This document shows, in pieces, positions 46,038 through 57,319 of a stretch of 64,000 nucleotides of DNA; positions within the stretch are counted from its first letter, which is position 1, and each line of letters opens with the position of its first letter. Made by a program: the position numbers and the translations under genes. This DNA comes from Litsea cubeba (taxonomy: Eukaryota; Streptophyta; Magnoliopsida; Laurales; Lauraceae): assembly GCA_012931725.1 (NCBI GenBank), contig CM022946.1:115086902-115150901 (forward strand), in the 5' to 3' direction. The notes under the pieces are model-generated. The model worked only from the letters and a program-made list of their open reading frames with translations, was not told where the DNA came from and ran no database searches.

Positions 46038-46454
46038 TCAAGCGGACAAGGCTAGATCGTAGATGACTCCGCCGTAGTCCGCCATGGCGAACAGCTTGCC
46101 GTCGAGGACGGCGCTGCTGTGTATCCACTTCTCCTGGACATCGACAGGGGAGGGGACGGGGGACCAAGATCCTGTGGCCGGGTCGAATACCTCCGTCCAG
46201 CCAGCGGCGGAGAACTCGCGGGGGACCCTCATGCTTGGGCCGATCTCCCAGAGGTTGAAGCGGGCGTCGAAGATTGAGACGGTGGACAAAGGGACGTCGG
46301 AGACGGAGCCTCCGAGGATGAAGATCCGGGGGCCGAGGACGTCGCAGGCGGAGCCGGTGGAGGGGAAGGGTGGGGGAGGGAGGGGGTGGAGCCTCTTAGG
46401 GTTTGGGGCGCGTGGGTCGATGAGGAGCCATTGGAAGGAGGATTTGAGGGGTCG
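46038..46454 (-). pseudogene. F-box/kelch-repeat gene fragment (SKIP6-like)
   Basis: Open frame of about 138 codons on the minus strand, with no start codon, ending TGA at 46038. It shows SSFQWLLIDPRAPNPKRLHP, then DVLGPRIFILGGSVSDVPLS, IFDARFNLWEIGPSMRVPRE, WTEVFDPATGSWSPVPSPVD and SAVLDGKLFAMADYGGVIYD. The GG and W spacing is that of kelch blades. The F-box is missing, and about 20-25 residues expected between FSAAG and WTEVF are absent, removed in frame. F-box/kelch proteins are substrate adaptors of SCF ubiquitin ligases. Position beside CACTA ends, loss of the F-box and the internal deletion suggest a captured fragment, not a host gene. Confidence 0.75.
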
Positions 46455-46548
46455 TTAGGTCACAGCGGCTGGGGTCTTTCCCCCTTTTCTTTTTCTTTTA
46501 ATCCCACTTTCCCTTTCTTTCTTTTCATTCTTTCGGTTGTTGCTTCAG

Positions 46549-46798
46549 GTGGAGGCAGGGGAGAGTGAAGAGCCGAGTTGAGTGGGGAAAGAAGAGAAAA
46601 TGAGGAGGAGCAGCGCGCGGGTTTGCCGTCGCCCAGGTAAGTGGATTTGTTAATGACTTATCCTTCTTTCCATTTTCTGTTTTCAATTTCCTTTTCGCTT
46701 TTTTCTTCTTTCTTTCGTGTTTTTTTTTAACCATGCTGCTGTTGTTTGCAGGTGGAGCCGAGTGAACTGAGGAGAAGAGGGAGGAGAGAGAGGGCCAG
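46549..46798 (+). other. Two purine-rich exon-like modules
   Basis: 46549-46636 is bounded by TTGCTTCAG and GTAAGT. 46752-46798 is bounded by GTTTGCAG and GTATGT. Both start GTGGAG and end CCAG. Consensus splice signals at four borders suggest exons of an element or captured transcript, but no protein family is recognisable. Confidence 0.35.
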
Positions 46799-46873
46799 GT
46801 ATGTGGTTTTACTCCCCTCCTATTTCTATTCTCTATTCTCTATTCTCTCTTTCTTTTCTTTTTTTTTCTTTTT

Positions 46874-47480
46874 CACTACAAGAAATCTAGGCTGTTGTGA
46901 CGAAATTTGATGATGAAATTTTTTTGTCTTAAAAGAACACCTCAAGAGGACGAAATATAAATTTTGTCATTTGTTTCAATTTTTTTCAAAAATATAGGAG
47001 ACGAAAAAAAATTTTCGTCTACAAAAATAAGGCACCAAGTTCATTTGCGTTGGCGCCAATTATTTTAGCTCATTCGAAACGAACATTTTTATCACAAAAT
47101 ATTTGTGGGGCGAATTATTTGATCTCATTGGAGACAAACATCTTTGTCACAAAATATAATTTATTTTTGCGACGAACGTAATTCGTCACCAATAAGAATA
47201 AGTTATGGAGGGCGAAAATATTTCGTCACCAAAATAAGGCGCCAATTTCATTTGTATTGGCACGAATTATTTTAGTTGATTGGAGACGAACATTTTTGTC
47301 ACAAAATATAATTTGTTTTTGCGACAAACGTAATTCGTCACCAATAAGAATAAGTTATGGAAAACGAAAATACTTCGTCACCAATAAACACTCCATCATG
47401 CCATTCATCTTCCTGTTAAATGGACAACAAATATATTTTTGTTTCGAAAGAATAAGTTGTGGGGAGAATTATTTGAGCTC
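46874..47480 (+). mobile_element. Second CACTA-type terminus and subterminal repeats
   Basis: Repeats the 45732 terminus (CACTACAAGAAATCTAGGCT) and continues with direct repeats of GCGACRAACGTAATTCGTCA, CCAATAAGAATAAGTTATGG and ATTGGAGACRAACATYTTTG (47100-47400). These are subterminal repeats of a GACGAAA-type CACTA family. Confidence 0.65.
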
Positions 47481-47879
47481 ATTGGAGACAAACATTTTGT
47501 TCTTTCCATGGAGGAATCAACCTCCTTTTATTCAAAGAGAATCTGAATAAGAATATGAACTTAAAACTTTATTGATTCTCCATGAAGTAGAATTAAGCTG
47601 CATGGTTTAAATTTTTCTTGGATTCTAAAATGGTGATAGCCAAATGCAGCCCAAACACTCTCAGGTATTCACTACATCAAAATTGTGAATTAGAAATGAA
47701 AAATTGGAGCGGTCCATAGCCCAGTCTAATTAGATAAGGTCTGTAGCCGTCCCAAATTTAAAAACTATTTCAACAAAAAAAAATAAAAAGGTGGGCCCGT
47801 CGACACAAAGACGTTCTCGTTCCTCATTTTCTAAAGCACATTAGCGTTCCCTCCCCATTTCTTTTGGCGCCGTTTCTTT
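47481..47879. other. No gene seen
   Basis: Mostly AT-rich. CACTACATCAAAATTGTGAA at 47671 begins with CACTA but has no identified partner end. Confidence 0.4.
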
Positions 47880-49016
47880 CCTCCTCACTTCTTTCTCTTT
47901 CTCTTTCTCTTTCTCTTTCCCTTTCTTTTAGGGTTTAATGAGATCGATTCGTCGGTGTGGCTAGAAGCCCTCTTCCTCGTCTCTGTCTCCCAAGGTTTGA
48001 TTGAGTCTTGTTGAGACAAGTTAATCTCCTAGGGTTTGATTGGGTTCTGTTGAAACGAGATACAGAGTCTTTCTCGGTAGGAAGAAAAAACCCAGAGTCT
48101 CTCCTCCTCCTCCTTTCTCTACTCCATTTTCTCCTTCGTCTCCTTCCATCTCTCCCTCTTCCTCCTCTCCTCCCCTTAGCCCGACCCTGTCGCCTCCGCC
48201 CCCGATCTCGCCCGCGGCCTCCTCCGCCTCCTCTTCAGATCTGTCGTCGCCCGTAGCTCCGCTGACTTCCATCGCCGTGCTGCCAAATCCCTGAGATTTC
48301 TCACCTTCGTGGTCCTGTTTGGGATCTTGGGGTTCTTGTCGGTTGTGTCAGTTTGCGATGGAGATGGGCTGCTTGATGTTGCGAGGTTTTTCAGATTGGG
48401 TTTGAGAGGGATTGTTCTTGGGATCTAGACCGCGGGAGGGGGAGGAGATGAGAGAGCTTCGACGAGGTCGGTTTTGAGGCGGAGAGGCAGAGGCTCGACT
48501 CCAAGGCCCGCCAATCCATGGAAGAGGAGGTGACCCACCAAAAGGCGTGGAAATGAAGAATTCGAAAGAGGGTTTGGGATTTAATGGAGTCCGATAACAT
48601 CGCCCAAGACCCCATCTCGTTCACCACCGAATACCCAATTTTGTTGGGGCTGCTTCTGATGCCAATATGGTCTCAATCTATCTCTTTCTCATATTTATTA
48701 TTTTCTTTTCTAATTTTTTTCCCTTCTTGCTGTTTCGTGGGTGGTGAGAGATGGGTCTTTTTCTATTTGCACAAAGTTTGTGCTCTTTCCCGTTCAATGT
48801 CTCTTGCGACTCGTCTGTGAATTGCTATTATCGAGTTGGTGATTTGGGTGAGTGAGTTTCTTCTTCTAATTGTTCTTGGACTGATTTTTATTCATTTATT
48901 TGTTTGTTTTGGGGTTGTGAAGAAGTTAGGTGGATTGGAAGTGTTTCGCGCTGCAGAATGCGTGAAGGTTAATCCGGATTCGCCCCAGAACAAGTTAGAT
49001 TTTTTGAGGCTTTCAG
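47880..49016 (+). other. Unrecognised gene-like segment (leader and possible exons)
   Basis: A CT-rich stretch with TTTCTC repeats (about 47880-47930), typical of plant promoters and leaders, precedes a GC-rich frame 48040-48294 that starts MGSVETRYRVFLGRKKKPRV and becomes Ser/Pro-rich. Further on, MESDNIAQDPISFTTEYPIL begins at 48584 and may end at a donor near 48670. GLEVFRAAECVKVNPDSPQN continues KLDFLRLS up to a donor TTTCAG|GTTTGT at 49016. I do not recognise the family and cannot join the pieces into one product. It may be a host gene 5' part or further captured fragments, all on the plus strand. Confidence 0.35.
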
Positions 49017-50460
49017 GTTTGTTATTTTATCATTTTTAATTCATGTCTAGCTTTGGTTTGATCATTTTCTATGGTTACAGAGTGATTGTGATTGTAGTTG
49101 TATGTAGAAGGAAATCCAAGTCATGGGTTGTTTGATTTTATCTTCAATTTGTTGCTACTCTAAAATTTATTATAATGGTATGATTATAGCCTCTTTTGAC
49201 TGATTTATTTGTGTAGGAAGAGATGGGTTTTGGTTTTTCCGATTATTCATGTTGGTTGGTGCGATTTTTTTACTTGTTCTGTTTGTTCCTGATTGGGAGT
49301 ATTTAGATTGGAAATGTAATTTGAATGGATGGATTTGGGTGCGTGCCAATGGTGCATTTGCATTTGTGCTACTTGGTATTGAATTTTTAGGAGTTAATGC
49401 CGAAAGGGGTTTTATGAAGAAGTATTGTTTAGGTAAGAAATGAAGGGTTTGAGGTGGACCATCAGTTTACTAGGATTTTATTTACTAGGTGGCAGGTGGG
49501 TCTTTTCCTTTAACGCTTCATATTTATGCTATTTGATAGAAAGGATTTGCTTCGCTCCTAAGAATTCAATACTGATTAACCAAACATGCAGTAGATCACA
49601 ACAATTTGATGATAGTGGAGACAACCGGTGATGAATTACTTAATAGTGGTGCATGAAGTAGGAAAATGCAGAAAAAAGACAGTATTCCAAATAATTTATT
49701 TGCTGCCCCCAACACAAAGGAACAAATAACTATCCGCCTTGTCAAATGCTCAAACAGCTACTGGCCAGTCATTGTTGATTTCTGAAGGAGCATGAATTGT
49801 TTCTTTTTTTTTTCAGACATTTGAAATTTTAAATTAATAGAATATTGGAAGTTCTTAAATTAGATGCCCTGAAATAAGGGAGTGTTGCCATTCCTAGATT
49901 TCCTCACTATGAAACGTGGTGACTCCTCACTTGTTGGAGTAGGTCTTTGCACTGACTTAAAACTTCATATCCAGGGTGGACCCACCTGCATCTTTTGATC
50001 CCCACCTCTCACATGATAGCCCTTAGGTGGGGCCCAATCGTTGCCATCTCACGCAGGATATGATGACTCTTTTTTTTTATAGATTTTCAATATGTAGGCC
50101 CCACCCCGTGGGATCAGCGGATCTGGATCCTTGTTGACTGCCCATTGATTCAGTAGAGATTCTCTTGAGGAAATCGTTTACTCAACCTTTCATTCCAAAT
50201 TTCAACACCAGCCACACAAGAATCTTTAAAACTGCCAAAGATACAATGCATGTATTTGTTGTAGTTACTGCTCATATAAAGTATTTAGTTGTCACCTTTG
50301 TATCTTTCCATTTCTTCTCATTGCCTTAACTGTTTCCATAAACTCTCCATTGAATGGAAGGAAACTGCTACTTATATATATATTGCTGCTGGGATTGATT
50401 TTCTTTCATTTCTGATCGATTTGAGAACATTTTGGTGGTGGATTTTCGGTTTTGGTGAAG
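49017..50460. other. Non-coding, intron-like stretch
   Basis: AT-rich with short open frames only. The piece 49900-50150 contains CCCCACCTCTCACATGATAG and GTAGGCCCCACCCCGTGGGA, phrases that look like a small dispersed repeat, but no terminal repeats were identified. Confidence 0.4.
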
Positions 50461-50586
50461 ATGACTAGTGGTGCACAGGTTAATGTGAGATCCGACAATG
50501 AGAAGTCTATTGACGATTGGCTTCCCATCACTTCTTCAAGGAATGCAAAGTGGTGGTATTCAGCTTTCCACAATGTCACTGCCATG
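50461..50586 (+). pseudogene. First-exon fragment of an LHT-type amino-acid transporter
   Basis: ATG at 50461 starts 42 codons containing DNEKSIDDWLPITSSRNAKW and WYSAFHNVTAM, then donor GTACAG at 50587. This is the conserved N-terminus of lysine/histidine transporter (LHT) proteins of the plasma membrane, amino acid/auxin permease family, where the first membrane helix (VGAGVL-type) should follow. No downstream LHT exon is recognisable before the Tekay insertion (50888) or after it. The next coding match is beta-amylase. It is therefore probably a captured or broken fragment, although an exon beyond the window cannot be excluded. The exon itself has no disabling change. Confidence 0.7.
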
Positions 50587-50587
50587 G

Positions 50588-50887
50588 TACAGACTAAGCT
50601 ATTGATCATGTTCTGTTTTCCAGTAGTGTTCTGTTTTCCAGCATGTGCTGGTCCTAAGGCTAAATAAGAGAGGAGGATTGGCCTTAGATAGGCAAGTCGA
50701 CTCTCAAAACTCTATGAACCAATTCGAGCTTCTTAGTGGTTCGCCACTCTAGTTCACTGGGATATGATTTATATGCTAACAACAACAATAACAAAGGTTG
50801 AGATGCATTAACTCCACAATAATGTAAAAGTAATTCTTAGATTGATGCTAATTGTAATAGCTTTAAGGATTTTTGCTAATCCCCATA
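50588..50887. other. Intron-like sequence before the Tekay insertion
   Basis: No coding frame. It contains ATGCTAACAACAACAATAACAA and ends at the duplicated target CCATA (50883-50887). Confidence 0.5.
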
Positions 50888-53800
50888 TGTAAGACCCCGA
50901 CCCGAGAGACCTCATTTAGAGTTGATTAAGTTGTGTTCTAGTTTAGTGTGTTTAGTGGTTTTTGGATTAGTTGGGGATTAGAATAGCTTTTATAATAGCT
51001 TTGGGGAATTTGGAGAGCCTTTTTACTTGTGGGACCCTTTGGGGGTTCTTGTTACGAATTGTGCGAGATTGGGGGTTTACCGATGATTTCCAAACATTGT
51101 GTTTTTACCCCATTGGACTTATCTTGTTAATCCTTACAACTTTCATTTTGACATCGTTTTCGTTCGAAGACCTTAAACCCGATTTTTCACTAATTGAGGG
51201 CAAAATGGTCTTTTTACCCAAAATCTGGACACCGATTTCAATGTCACCAAAATGTGCAAAATATATACTTTTTGAAAACTAGAAATTTTGCCAATCAACT
51301 TTGTCTTCGTCGTCGAATTTGTTTGAAGCCCCGAAAACCATGTTTTGAGCCCGAGAAGTCTTTTAAGTTGTGGGCCCCATCCCCACTTACTATATATAGA
51401 AAGTTTCTTCTTCTTTTTCCCATTTCTGGCAAAAACCCTAGAGGAGAAGAGAAATCCCAGCCCTAAGGGTTTTCCCTTACCCTTTTCTTGCTTCTTCATC
51501 TTCAATCCCCCACTAAGCTAGTGCTAATGGAAAATTAGAGGCTACAATCTTCTTCCTCATATCAAGGGCTTCATCTTGATACCATTTTTGAAGAAAACCA
51601 CCCACTCCAAGACTTCCTCTGGACAACACCTTGCTTTTTGAAGAACTTCTTTGTAAGTGATCTTTTTAAAAGTTTTATAATCTTGTTTGTTTAGCCCTAG
51701 GGTAACTCCATTTCACTTATTGGAAGATTCCATTTTGTTTTAATTGGGTTTTGATAATCTAGGGTTTGGATTTGGGGTTTTTGTGTTTAGGCGTTTGATT
51801 GTGGGCTTAAGAGGTGTCTAGAGCTCAATTTGATTTGCATTGGACCCAAGGCAAGTGGATGAATGGATTGATTTCTTGTTTTCTTGCTATTAAAGATTGG
51901 AACTCTCATTTATTGCTTTTACCTAAGTCATCTTTATGAGTTTTCATGGTTTTGGAAACATGCATAATGTTAGGCTATTAATAGTTTTCTTGGAAAACAT
52001 GTGTTTTATTGTCTTGCTTTTAGATCATTTATGATCATTTATGGATTTGCATTTATGGAGATGTCTTGCATTGAATAAGGTGGAAGTGATGGAGAAATGA
52101 ATGATTTATGGGAGTGGTTGTTATAGGAGTTGATGATGAATTGAATGGGGTTGAAAGGAAGGTTTGAGACCCTTAATTGTATGTATAAAAGGATGCCCAA
52201 AGGATAATGAAAGGGGGAGAAAAGGAAGGAACGGACTGTACTCAGAAATGAGTTTCTGGACAGTTCGCTCGAGCGACTGTGACACATCGCTCGAGCGAAC
52301 TCGTCACAGAACCTCGTTGGCTCGAGCCAACCCCTCTGATCGCTCGAGCCAACCTGATACAACATAATCTGAGCAGGTCCGCTCGAGCGAACCTTAAAGT
52401 CCGCTCGAGCGACCCCAAACAGAGAGCTGTTCGCCCGAGCGAACCTCCCAGTTCGCTCGAGCGAACTGCCTGTCTGTCATAGGTCAATGCCTAAGGGTTC
52501 GAAACTTATTTTTAGGCTTGGGGAGGTATCATATGGAGCCCCAATGCCATGTAAGGCGTTATATGAAGTCCGGAAGAAGGAGGAACCTCATCATGGAGAT
52601 TCCATGAGGTTTTCTAGATTGACCAATGTGTATAAGGACCCGGAATGTCCCTAACTCTTAAAGAGTACCAAAATTTCATCATAACCGACATACGGGACCC
52701 TATTCGCACTGATTCAATTCTAGAAACCCTTTTTATTAGCCTGTAAAGATATTGGAAACTATTTGTAATTGATTTTCAATCAATTCCCTATTTTGAGATT
52801 TCAATCGTGATTTGTGAGTACTCTTGAACCGAGAACATTGTGTTACCATATTGTTAATTTGTTTAGATCCGTCCCGACTTTTATATGTTTTGTACCTATG
52901 GGTTCCCGCCCCGTTATGTGTATTTATTTGTTTTGATTTTCGCATGTTACCTATGAGTCGGCACCACTAAGCTTGGATAACCTTATCGGTCTGATCCACC
53001 GGTTTGGATATCCCCCTTCAGTTATACCCGCTGCAGCATGGTTCCCGCCTCGCCCCGATATACCCGGTTCGCTACCGTGGTCCCGCAGAGTATTATATGT
53101 ATTTATTATATAAAAATCGTTGATTCTCCTCACCTCGTGTGACTGAGGTTAACGTCGTTGATTCTCCTCACCTCGTGTGACTGAGGTCAATGTCCCGATG
53201 TGCTCTTATCACTTTTGTGAGAGATGATTTAGCTTTGTGTGGTTGCCACCTTGTTAGTCCCGAATCCTTGTCACCTTACATGTTTTATTTGCATAGGTAA
53301 CTCTTTTAATTGTTGCATTCTTCTTTATAAAATTCATTGCTTATCTAGATTTTTCTATGTTTCAAAAGGCATCATTGTTTTGAATTATTGTTATGTCTTT
53401 TCACCCACCTGCCAGACCGTCGTGTCTGATCCATTTATTTTGGTACTCAGGTCCCGAGCTTATTGCCGTTGAGGAGGAGCCGGAGGAGGCGGTCGGTGAA
53501 CTGCAGCGAGTGATTGAGTGGGAAGCCGATGATGTCATGTAGACATTCGGCCTTGCCTTGAGAATGATACACTTTGGGAATTTATGATATCTTTATTTAG
53601 GTTTCATTTGGTTTTACGGTCTTTGTTGACTGTTATTTTGGGGGCATTAATCAACTGATATTTTGTAAATATACTTAACTTTACTTTTGGGGAAATATGC
53701 TTATGAACATTGCTCATCCTGATATCTTGTCATGTTAACCATAAATCAGTCTTGTTTATGGGATTTGAATGGTATTAGTATGGTTTGCTACACGCTTCCG

Positions 53801-54017
53801 CAATCTTGAGAATGTATTTGATATGGTTATATGTGAGATGATGTGTAAAGATAATCCTCACCGCGGAACCCTGTGGGAAATCACGTACACGGATAAATGT
53901 TCTTTCAACACCGTGTGCGGTTTAGCCAAAGAGATGCACGTGGCGCGGCATCACCCCACCGTGTCCCGATCCCGGACTCGGCCTCTTTTCCCCTAGTCCC
54001 GGTCCGGGGTCGCGACA
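50888..54017 (+). mobile_element. Tekay-type 5' LTR
   Basis: 3130 bp. Includes a TATA-like TATATATAGAAAG (about 51391), the palindrome cluster 52264-52467, tandem copies of CGTTGATTCTCCTCACCTCG (about 53117-53175) and a conserved module GACCGTCGTGTCTGAT (53415-53430). Confidence 0.95.
52264..52467. repeat. Palindrome cluster in the Tekay LTR
   Basis: Eight sites built on CGCTCGAGCG, among them TTGGCTCGAGCCAA (52317-52330) and the perfect 18-bp AGTTCGCTCGAGCGAACT (52450-52467). Repeated in the 3' LTR at about 60386-60589. Confidence 0.93.
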
Positions 54018-54021
54018 GGAC

Positions 54022-54036
54022 TGGTATCAGAGCGGG
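54022..54036 (+). promoter_or_regulatory. Primer-binding site, initiator tRNA-Met type
   Basis: TGGTATCAGAGCGGG, four bases after the 5' LTR end. Confidence 0.92.
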
Positions 54037-54169
54037 ACATGTTTCAGGCAATTAAAAGAAACTAGAAATCTTAAGTACGTGGTGAGGATTCGTTAGATAG
54101 AATCGTGTGAGCAATGTGTGACCACCCGGTACTTGATTTATATGTGCTAACAATTTGTTTTGCTGCGTT

Positions 54170-55560
54170 ATGCCACCTCGCAAAAGAACAGCAAACAGTA
54201 ATCACATTGCCAGTAACAGTGAGAATACAGAGCCTATTGCAGAGGAACCACAAGACAACAACATGCAGAACCAATTCCAACAGATGATGCAGGCTATGAT
54301 TGACCAACAACGCCAGGCAAATGAGAACCAGGCTAGGCTCTAAGCACAAGCATATGAGACACATACCAGATTGCAAGAACAGATGCTTAAGAAAGACGAG
54401 GATCACGCTAGGGAGATAGCTCAAATGCAGGCACATTTGTTGGGGATATTAGAGAGGAGACCAGAACCAATCCCAGTTGCACCACCTGGTCAGGTGAATA
54501 TTAGAGGGAATGATCCTAATGTGTTGTATGAGCGGTTTAGGAAGAGAGGACCGAAAGAATTTTTGGGGACGAGGATCCAATGGCAGCAGATGATTGGCTT
54601 GAGCACACCGAAAACATATTTGAGATATTCATATGTACCGGTGTAGAACGTGTACAGCTTGCAGCCTCTATGTTTGTGGGTTTAGCAGATATTTGGTGGA
54701 AGACCGTCAAGGCAGAATACAGGACAATGGCTGATGCAGAAGCTTGGGTTAACTTCAAGAGACAATTTGGAGAGAAATATGTACCTGCACATGTCAAGAG
54801 ACAAAAGGCAGCAGAATTTCAGCAACTTGTGCAAGGGAACATGACGGTCCTCGAATACCTTACCAAATTCGAGAGATTGTCAAGGTATGCTCCAGAGCTG
54901 ATAGACACGGTTGAGAAGAAGATAACCAAGTTCCTTGAGGGACTTCACCCGATTATTGAGAGGGATGCTACCGGGGTTGTACCACCCGTTACCTTTGAAG
55001 AAGCTGTCAAGAGAGCATACAAATTTGAGAACTTCCATAACAAGATCATCAAGAACCAAGGAAAAGGTCAAGGCCAACAGCAGAACTATCAGCAAAGAAA
55101 CAATCAGAACAAAAGGCCAAGACAGGAGCAGAATGTGCAGAATCCAGTGGTTTGTATCCACTGTGGGAAAAACCACGAGAGTGCCAATTGCCGTTTTATT
55201 ACAGGAGCATGCTTTAGATGTGGCTCCATGAACCACCAAATGAAGGATTGTCCAAGGCCTGATAGACATAATAGGCAGCAGCAAGGAGCACAGCGTCAGG
55301 CACCACCTCAGAATGCATTAGTGGTTCAGAATCAAGCAAGACCACTACAACAACAGGCACCTCAACAACAGTTTAGGCCACAGCAACAACAGCAACAACA
55401 GGCTCGTCAGCAGGGGCAGAATCAAAATTAGAATCAGCGTCCTCAGAATCAGAATAGGAATGCACAACAAGGCAGGCAACAGCAAGGACAAAACAGGCCA
55501 CTACAGAGGGCACAACTCTACGCTGTCAATAGAGCTGATGCAGAGGCTGAAGGCAATGTA
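54170..55560 (+). pseudogene. Tekay-type gag
   Basis: Starts MPPRKRTANSNHIAS at 54170. A TAA at 54341 replaces a probable Gln codon. The frame continues to VLYERFRKRGPKEFLG, then a single extra G near 54570 shifts it. DEDPMAADDWLEHTENIFEI resumes in the second frame, giving the capsid domain and KYVPAHVKRQKAAEFQQLVQ. Two zinc knuckles follow, CIHCGKNHESANC and CFRCGSMNHQMKDC, then a Gln-rich tail with TAG at 55429 in Gln context. The frame then runs on into pol without a shift, as usual for single-frame chromoviruses. Confidence 0.88.
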
Positions 55561-57319
55561 GTGGAAGGTACACTTCTCGTCTGTGGTTTTGATGCTAAGG
55601 TTTTGTTTGACCCTGGCTCTACTCACTCATTCCTATCTCCAAAATTTGCTAAGTTGATTGATATGCATGCTAGAGAGTTGAGTTTCATTTTGACTGTGAC
55701 TACCCCTTTAGGTAAGGAAGTTGTTTGTAGAACTTTTTACCCTAGTTGTCCAGTCATGATAGGTGAAGTAGTATTACCGGCAGATCTCATTTTGTTGGAG
55801 ATGCAGGATTTTGATGTCATCCTAGGGATGGATTGGTTAGCAGGATACCATGCTACTATGGATTGTTTCCATAAGACCTTAACTTTTAAGTTAGAGGAGA
55901 CCCAAGCAGGGGTGTTGTTCCAGGGAGAAAGGAGTAATTCTGGTGCAGGGTTTATTTCAGCGTTGAAGGCTGATAGACTTCTAAAAAGTGGTTGTGAGGG
56001 TTATTTTGCGTTTATCACGGAGGATAAACGGTCCCAAGGGGTAGAGGAGATCCCAACTGTTTGTGAGTTTCCGGATGTTTTCCCGGAGGAGATACCAGGA
56101 TTGCCACCCATTAGAGAGATAGACTTCACTATTGAGTTGTTACCAGGGACCGCTCCGATATCTATCGCACCCTACAGAATGGCCCCGGCAGAATTGGGAG
56201 AGTTGAAGATGCAATTGCAAGAACTTTTGGACAAAGGTTTTGTGAGACCTAGTGTGTCACCGTGGGGAGCACCAGTTTTATTTGTGAAGAAGAAGGATGG
56301 CTCCATGAGAATGTGTATTGACTATAGAAGATTGAACCAAGTGACCATCAAAAACAAATATCCATTACCAAGGATAGATGAATTGTTTGATCAGTTGCAA
56401 GGAGCTGCTTACTTTTCGAAGATTGATTTGAGGTCGGGCTACCATCAGTTGAGAGTTAGAGATTCAGATGTACCAAAAACAGCCTTTCGTACAAGATATG
56501 GACACTATGAATTTCTAGTGATGCCATTTGGTTTGACTAATGCACCGGCAGTTTTCATGGCATTGATGAACAAAATATTCGCGGAGTATTTGGATCAGTT
56601 TACAGTGGTGTTTATTGATGATATTTTGGTGTATTCCAAGACCAAAGAAGAGCATGAGGAACATTTGAGAATAGCACTCCAGCTTTTGAGGGAGAATCAA
56701 TTGTTTGCAAAGCTTAGTAAGTGTGAATTTTGGTTGGCCCAAGTCACATTTTTGGGTCATATCATCTCCAAGGAAGGATTATCAGTGGACCCGTCCAAGG
56801 TTGAGGCAGTCATGAATTGGGATAGACCGAAGAATGCGTCAGAAATCAGGAGTTTTCTTGGCTTGGCAGGATATTATCGGAGGTTTGTGCAAGGATTTTC
56901 GTCGATTGCGTCACCTTTGACGAAGTTGACAAGGAAGAATGCACCATATGTTTGGAAAGAATGCACCATATGTTTGGACAGACAAGTGTGAAGCTAGTTT
57001 TCAAGAGCTGAAGAAGAGATTGACTACAGCTCCAGTCCTTACTTTGCCATCTGGGAGCGGCGGTTTTACCATTTTTACCGATGCTTCCAATGTTGGACTG
57101 GGATGCGTGTTAATGCAAGATGGGAAGGTAGTTGCATATGGGTCCCGGCAGCTGAAAGATCATGAGAAGAACTATGCAACACATGACCTCGAGTTGGCAG
57201 CAGTTGTTTTAGCTTTGAAGATGTGGAGACACTACCTCTATGGAGAGAAGTTTGAGGTTCACTCCAATCACCGTAGTCTACAGTACTTGTTTTCTCAGAA
57301 GGAGTTGAACATGAGGTAG
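55561..57319 (+). pseudogene. Tekay-type protease, RT and RNase H
   Basis: Protease LFDPGSTHSFLSPKF near 55606. RT shows GAPVLFVKKKDGSMRMCIDY, MPFGLTNAPA and catalytic FIDD at 56611-56622. Near the RT-RNase H join a 22-bp tandem duplication (56935-56956 and 56957-56978) shifts the frame and leads to a stop at 56989. RNase H resumes in the shifted frame (FTIFTDASNVGLGCVLMQDG, VLALKMWRHYLYGEKFEVHS). A TAG at 57317 stands where arginine-glutamine-arginine-arginine (RQRRW) is expected. All catalytic regions are present. Confidence 0.9.

Larger units (their letters stand above)
45732..46873 (+). mobile_element. CACTA-type terminus with captured gene material
   Basis: CACTACAAGAAATCTAGGCT at 45732 continues GCTGTGACGAAATTTGATGA, a CACTA-type end with GACGAAA subterminal motifs. 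It is followed by an F-box/kelch fragment (minus strand) and two small exon-like modules. A second copy of the same terminus in the same orientation begins at 46874. The opposite end (a TAGTG-ending inverse copy) was not found in the window, so limits are uncertain. Confidence 0.6.

Noticed and set aside
45732..47480. A complete CACTA element bounded within this stretch
   Set aside because: Two termini in the same orientation are present, but no inverse terminus ending TAGTG could be found.
50461..50667. A complete small protein at the LHT match
   Set aside because: The similarity ends exactly at a GT donor; the read-through part is intron-like.
52119..52482. Open frames in the Tekay LTRs on both strands
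   Set aside because: They translate the palindromic repeats; both LTRs show them and no family is recognisable.
55429..55431. Programmed stop readthrough between gag and pol
   Set aside because: TAG is followed by AATCAG, not a known readthrough context, and lies in a Gln run, so CAG to TAG mutation is simpler.
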